From NCBI GenBank assembly GCA_964455095.1, contig CAYVUV010000061.1, positions 1 through 6,360 on the forward strand: a DNA stretch of 6,360 nt. The letters run 5' to 3'. The position numbers and the translations under genes were made by a program. Positions 3,620 to 6,360 of this stretch are shown in pieces (position 1 is the first letter of the stretch; every line of letters starts with the position of its first letter). Source of the stretch: CAYVUV01 sp964455095 (lineage in GTDB: Bacteria > Desulfobacterota > Binatia > HRBIN30 > CADEER01). The notes beneath the pieces are model-generated. The model ran no database searches. It was not told the DNA's origin and saw only the letters and a list, made by a program, of their open reading frames with translations.

Positions 3620-6319
3620 ATGCGCCGCCGCATCCTGGGAGTTTGCGCCGTTCTGGCGACGGTCTTCTTGACCCAGGCCGCGGCGCACGCGGCTCCGACG
3701 AACCCGGTGCTCTTCGTGACTCAGGTGCCGGTCGGTTCCTTCGGCTCGGTCGCGAGCACCTTCGGCAACCACCTCACCAGCCCGGAGCAGGTGCCGCGCG
3801 GCGGCGACCTGGTCATTCGCTATCCCGACGGGTCGCTGCGCTTCCTGACCCAGGAAGCCGGCTATGGGAGCTCCGGCATGCAGGGCGCCGGGGCGATCGC
3901 GGTGCGCGAGCCGTGCGTGCATTGGGGCGGCGACAAGGCGCTGTTCTCGATGCTCGTCGGCACGACGGCCCAGCGCTATCAGTCGCCGGTCTTCTACTGG
4001 CAGATCTACGAGGTCAGCGGTCTGGCCCAGGGCGCCACGGCTTCCATCCGCCGCCTCGCCGGCCAGCCGGCCACCTTCAACAACGTCTCGCCGATCTACG
4101 CCACTGACGGGCGCATCCTGTTCACCTCCGACCGGCCGCGCAGCGGCGCCGCACATCACTATCCACAGCACGACGAGTACGAGTCCGCCCCCGTCGTCGC
4201 GGGGATCTACTCGCTCGACGAAGCGACCGCCGATCTGAAGCTGCTCGAACACGCGCCGAGCGGCAGCTTCTCGCTGTCGCTTGATTCGTTCGGCCGCGTC
4301 ATCTTCACCAAGTGGGATCACCTGCAGCGCGACCAGCAGGGCGACGCGCCGGGCACCGCCGCGACCTACCAGACGTTCACCTACGCCAGCGAGGCGGCCA
4401 ACGCCGCGACCACCACCACGCTGGCGGGCGCCGAAGTGTTTCCGGAGCCGCGCACGCAGAACGATCCGGCCTACTCTGCCGTGCTGTCGAAGCACAGCTT
4501 CAACCACTTCTTTCCCTGGGAGATCAACCAGGACGGCACGGCCGAAGAAACGCTCAACCACGTCGGCCGGCACGAGCTCGGCGGCGCCTACACCGAGGGC
4601 AGCTTCGTCGCCGATTCGAATCTGACCTACTACGTCAACCCCAACCTGCACGCCAACCAGTTGCGCATCGGCGGCGACGGGGGGCTGTTCCACTTGCGCG
4701 AGGATCCGACGAACCCGGGCGAGTTTCTCGCCACCCACGCGCCGGAGTTCTCGACCGCATCGGGCGGCACGCTGATGCGTCTCACCGCGGCGCCGTCGAT
4801 CAACGCCGAGGACATGGTGCTGACGGCGGTGACGCCGAGCAGCGCCGATGCGCAGGTGCCGCAGCAGACCGGGTACTTTCGCAATCCGCTGCCGATGACC
4901 GACGGCACGTTGATCGCCGTGCACACGCCCGCCAGCGGCGGGATCACCAACCTCGGCAGCACGGCGGCACCGAACTGGTCGTACCAGTTCCGCCTCAAGC
5001 AGCTGGCGCCGCAGGGCAACTTCTGGGCGCCGGTGAGCAATCTCACCGCCGGTATCCAGAAGAACCTGAGCTGGTGGACGCCCGATGTGCTGGCGACCTA
5101 CAACGGCCCGCTGTGGGAGCTCGATCCGGTCGAGGTCGTGGCGCGGCCGGTGCCGGCGCCGCGCCAGTCGGCGCTGCCGGCGATCGAGGCCGGCGTGTTC
5201 GCTCAGGAGGGCGTCGACGTCGAGACGTTTCGCACCTACCTGCGCGACAACGGGCTGGCGTTGATGGTCACGCGCAATGCCACGCAGCGCGACCGCGCCG
5301 ACCGCCAGCAGCCGTTCAACCTGCGCGTGCCGGGCGGCGTGTCGTCGGTTGGCAAGAGTGGGACTGTATACGACGTCGCCTACCTGCAAGTGTTCCAGGC
5401 CGATGCGCTGCGCGGCATCGGCGGCGTGGCCAATCCGCGGCCCGGGCGCCGGTCGCTGGCGCGGCCGATGCACAGCGGTCCGGTGTCGCAGGCGCCCGGC
5501 GCACCGGCCGGCGGCGTGGCGATCGCCGCCGATGGTTCCATCGCCGCGCTGGTGCCGGCGCAGCGGGCGCTGTCGTGGCAGCTGACCGACCCGAACGGCG
5601 CCGGTGTGGTGCGCGAGCGCAACTGGCTCAGCTTCCAGGCCGGCGAGATCCGCGTCTGCTCGAGCTGCCACGGCGTCAACAAGCTCAGCCAGACCGGCGT
5701 GCCGGAGCCGACCAACGAGCCCGCAGCGCTGCGCGATCTGCTGGCGCAGTGGAAGGCACAGCACGGCGGCAGCCCGGTGGTGCCCTCGCCGACGCCGACG
5801 GCGACCCCGACGCCACAAGCCAATACCACCGCGACGCCGGTGCCAAACACCGGCGACTGCGGCAGCGGTATCGCGATCCAGAACGCCCGCCTGCGCGCGA
5901 CCTCGGCCATGGGCGGCATGAGAACCAGTGGCAAGGCGCTGATCCCGCTGCCGTGGTCGGGCGTCGCGCCGCACCTCAACGGCGTGCGTCTCACCATCCC
6001 CGGCGTGCTCGACGTCACCGTGCCCGGCGGACCCAAGTGGCGCGTGGGTCCGAAGGGCAAACGCTGGCAGTTTCAGGATCGGGCCGGCCAGTTCGGCGGC
6101 ATCCGCGGCATCGAGATCATCGATCGCTCGGCAGAAGCGCCCGGCCTGCTCTCGTGGAGCGTGCGATTGGTCGGTGCCGCGGCGGTGCCGGCGAGCGGAC
6201 CGCTCGATCTCGCCCTGCGACTGGGCAGCCCCAGCGAGTGCGCCACCGCGCACTGGAACGGAACGGGCGCCCCGCTGCCGCGCTGCGACGGCGGGTCGCC
6301 GCGCTTGACCTGCCGGTAG
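3620..6319 (+). CDS. Exported PD40/hydrazine-synthase-alpha-like beta-propeller protein with one c-type haem site and shared C-terminal domain
   Basis: This encodes 899 residues. Residues 1-24 are a Sec signal peptide (Met-Arg-Arg-Arg, hydrophobic core, cleavage near AHA). Residues of about 25-640 show features of PD40/WD40-like propellers and of the HZS-alpha middle-domain family: REPCVHWGG at 95-103 followed by KALFSM, DGRILFTSDRP at 163-173, EINQDGT at 301-307 and FNLRVPGG at 566-573. A single CXXCH haem c site lies at Cys680, Cys683, His684 (CSSCHGVN); no obvious distal Met ligand follows it. A Pro/Thr linker spans about 716-745, and a C-terminal domain spans 747-899 with cysteines at 747, 874, 889 and 898. 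That domain is homologous to the end of the gene at 2-415. The protein would be periplasmic or outside the cell, with haem attached by the cytochrome c maturation system. Electron transfer or a redox reaction on an unknown substrate is an inference. True hydrazine synthase alpha carries two haems and works in a complex not seen here, so hydrazine synthesis is not claimed. Confidence 0.85.
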   Translation: MRRRILGVCAVLATVFLTQAAAHAAPTNPVLFVTQVPVGSFGSVASTFGNHLTSPEQVPRGGDLVIRYPDGSLRFLTQEAGYGSSGMQGAGAIAVREPCVHWGGDKALFSMLVGTTAQRYQSPVFYWQIYEVSGLAQGATASIRRLAGQPATFNNVSPIYATDGRILFTSDRPRSGAAHHYPQHDEYESAPVVAGIYSLDEATADLKLLEHAPSGSFSLSLDSFGRVIFTKWDHLQRDQQGDAPGTAATYQTFTYASEAANAATTTTLAGAEVFPEPRTQNDPAYSAVLSKHSFNHFFPWEINQDGTAEETLNHVGRHELGGAYTEGSFVADSNLTYYVNPNLHANQLRIGGDGGLFHLREDPTNPGEFLATHAPEFSTASGGTLMRLTAAPSINAEDMVLTAVTPSSADAQVPQQTGYFRNPLPMTDGTLIAVHTPASGGITNLGSTAAPNWSYQFRLKQLAPQGNFWAPVSNLTAGIQKNLSWWTPDVLATYNGPLWELDPVEVVARPVPAPRQSALPAIEAGVFAQEGVDVETFRTYLRDNGLALMVTRNATQRDRADRQQPFNLRVPGGVSSVGKSGTVYDVAYLQVFQADALRGIGGVANPRPGRRSLARPMHSGPVSQAPGAPAGGVAIAADGSIAALVPAQRALSWQLTDPNGAGVVRERNWLSFQAGEIRVCSSCHGVNKLSQTGVPEPTNEPAALRDLLAQWKAQHGGSPVVPSPTPTATPTPQANTTATPVPNTGDCGSGIAIQNARLRATSAMGGMRTSGKALIPLPWSGVAPHLNGVRLTIPGVLDVTVPGGPKWRVGPKGKRWQFQDRAGQFGGIRGIEIIDRSAEAPGLLSWSVRLVGAAAVPASGPLDLALRLGSPSECATAHWNGTGAPLPRCDGGSPRLTCR
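5764..5853 (+). repeat. Pro/Thr-rich linker coding repeat
   Basis: Degenerate Pro-Thr and Ala-Thr codon repeats (PSPTPTATPTP, then TTATPVPNTG) encode a flexible extracytoplasmic linker of about 30 residues. It separates the haem region from the C-terminal domain. Such linkers are typical of exported modular proteins and mark the border of an independently folding domain. Confidence 0.8.
5924..6316 (+). repeat. Second copy of the shared C-terminal domain (partner of 2-412)
   Basis: The codons here align with those at 2-412; for example, the Ala-Leu-Ile-Pro codons start at 14 in the first copy and 5936 in the second. The spacing of the last three cysteines is identical, Cys-x14-Cys-x8-Cys-Arg-stop. 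The middle differs by a short insertion of about 5 residues in the first copy. Similarity is clear at the protein level but patchy at the DNA level, so this is an old divergence rather than a recent duplication. The second copy extends N-terminally to a fourth Cys at 5858-5860, which would lie outside the window for the first copy. Four cysteines could form two disulfides. Confidence 0.85.
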
Positions 6320-6360
6320 GGGATCTTCTCTCCGCACGGGAGGGCGAGGCTCCTGCCGAG
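6320..6360. other. Non-coding tail with GC-rich hairpin-like sequence, cut by window end
   Basis: After the TAG at 6317-6319, CTCC at 6330-6333 can pair with GGAG at 6339-6342 around a 5-nt loop, followed by GGGCGAGGCTCCTGCCGAG. That last string resembles GC-rich intergenic repeats seen in other bacterial genomes, but it is truncated here. The stem is too short and lacks a T-tract for a terminator call. Confidence 0.25.

Noticed and set aside
3620..6319. Calling this gene hydrazine synthase subunit alpha
   Set aside because: Only one CXXCH is present, the partner subunits are absent and the C-terminus is replaced by a linker and another domain; only family-level resemblance of the propeller is supportable.
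3410..6337. 975-codon open frame on the minus strand opposite the haem-propeller gene
   Set aside because: Its translation is Arg/Ala/Gly/His-rich without domains or membrane segments. The + strand frame has a signal peptide, CXXCH and a homologous domain. The long antisense frame follows from high GC at third positions.

Overview
The window is very GC-rich bacterial DNA. All supported genes lie on the + strand. The organism is Gram-negative-like: it encodes an apolipoprotein N-acyltransferase (Lnt), a secreted c-type haem protein and other exported proteins. A CCCCTTTG/CAAAGGGG-type intergenic repeat, a CACGAAA-rich palindrome and Pro/Thr-linked exported proteins fit uncultured Deltaproteobacteria-like or Binatota-like lineages. 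That placement is inference from general familiarity and was not tested.

Layout. (1) Positions 2-415 hold the 3' end of a gene whose product ends in a Trp/Gly-rich, Cys-containing domain of about 137 residues. (2) Positions 419-631 hold a 213-bp imperfect palindrome, lower in GC than its surroundings and MITE-like. (3) Positions 690-1022 encode a small exported helical protein. (4) Positions 1042-1080 hold a short palindromic intergenic repeat. (5) Positions 1139-1855 encode a single-pass membrane-anchored protein with a Pro/Ala-rich stalk and an unrecognised C-terminal domain. (6) Positions 1852-3444 encode an Lnt, probably translationally coupled to gene 5 through a CTGA overlap. (7) Positions 3445-3619 are a leader region with a small hairpin. 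(8) Positions 3620-6319 encode an 899-residue exported protein: signal peptide, PD40/hydrazine-synthase-alpha-like beta-propeller, one CXXCH haem site, a Pro/Thr linker, and a C-terminal domain homologous to the end of gene 1. (9) Positions 6320-6360 are non-coding.

How the genes fit together. Every recognisable product is membrane-bound or exported. Lnt and its coupled partner belong to the envelope and lipoprotein-maturation side. The first and last genes are unified by the shared C-terminal domain, whose last three cysteines have identical spacing in both copies and end in Cys-Arg-stop. This domain is the best candidate for something undescribed: a modular extracytoplasmic binding, anchoring or sorting domain placed after a flexible linker. 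Nothing in the window shows its function. No tRNA, rRNA, CRISPR array, transposase or convincing Rho-independent terminator was seen.
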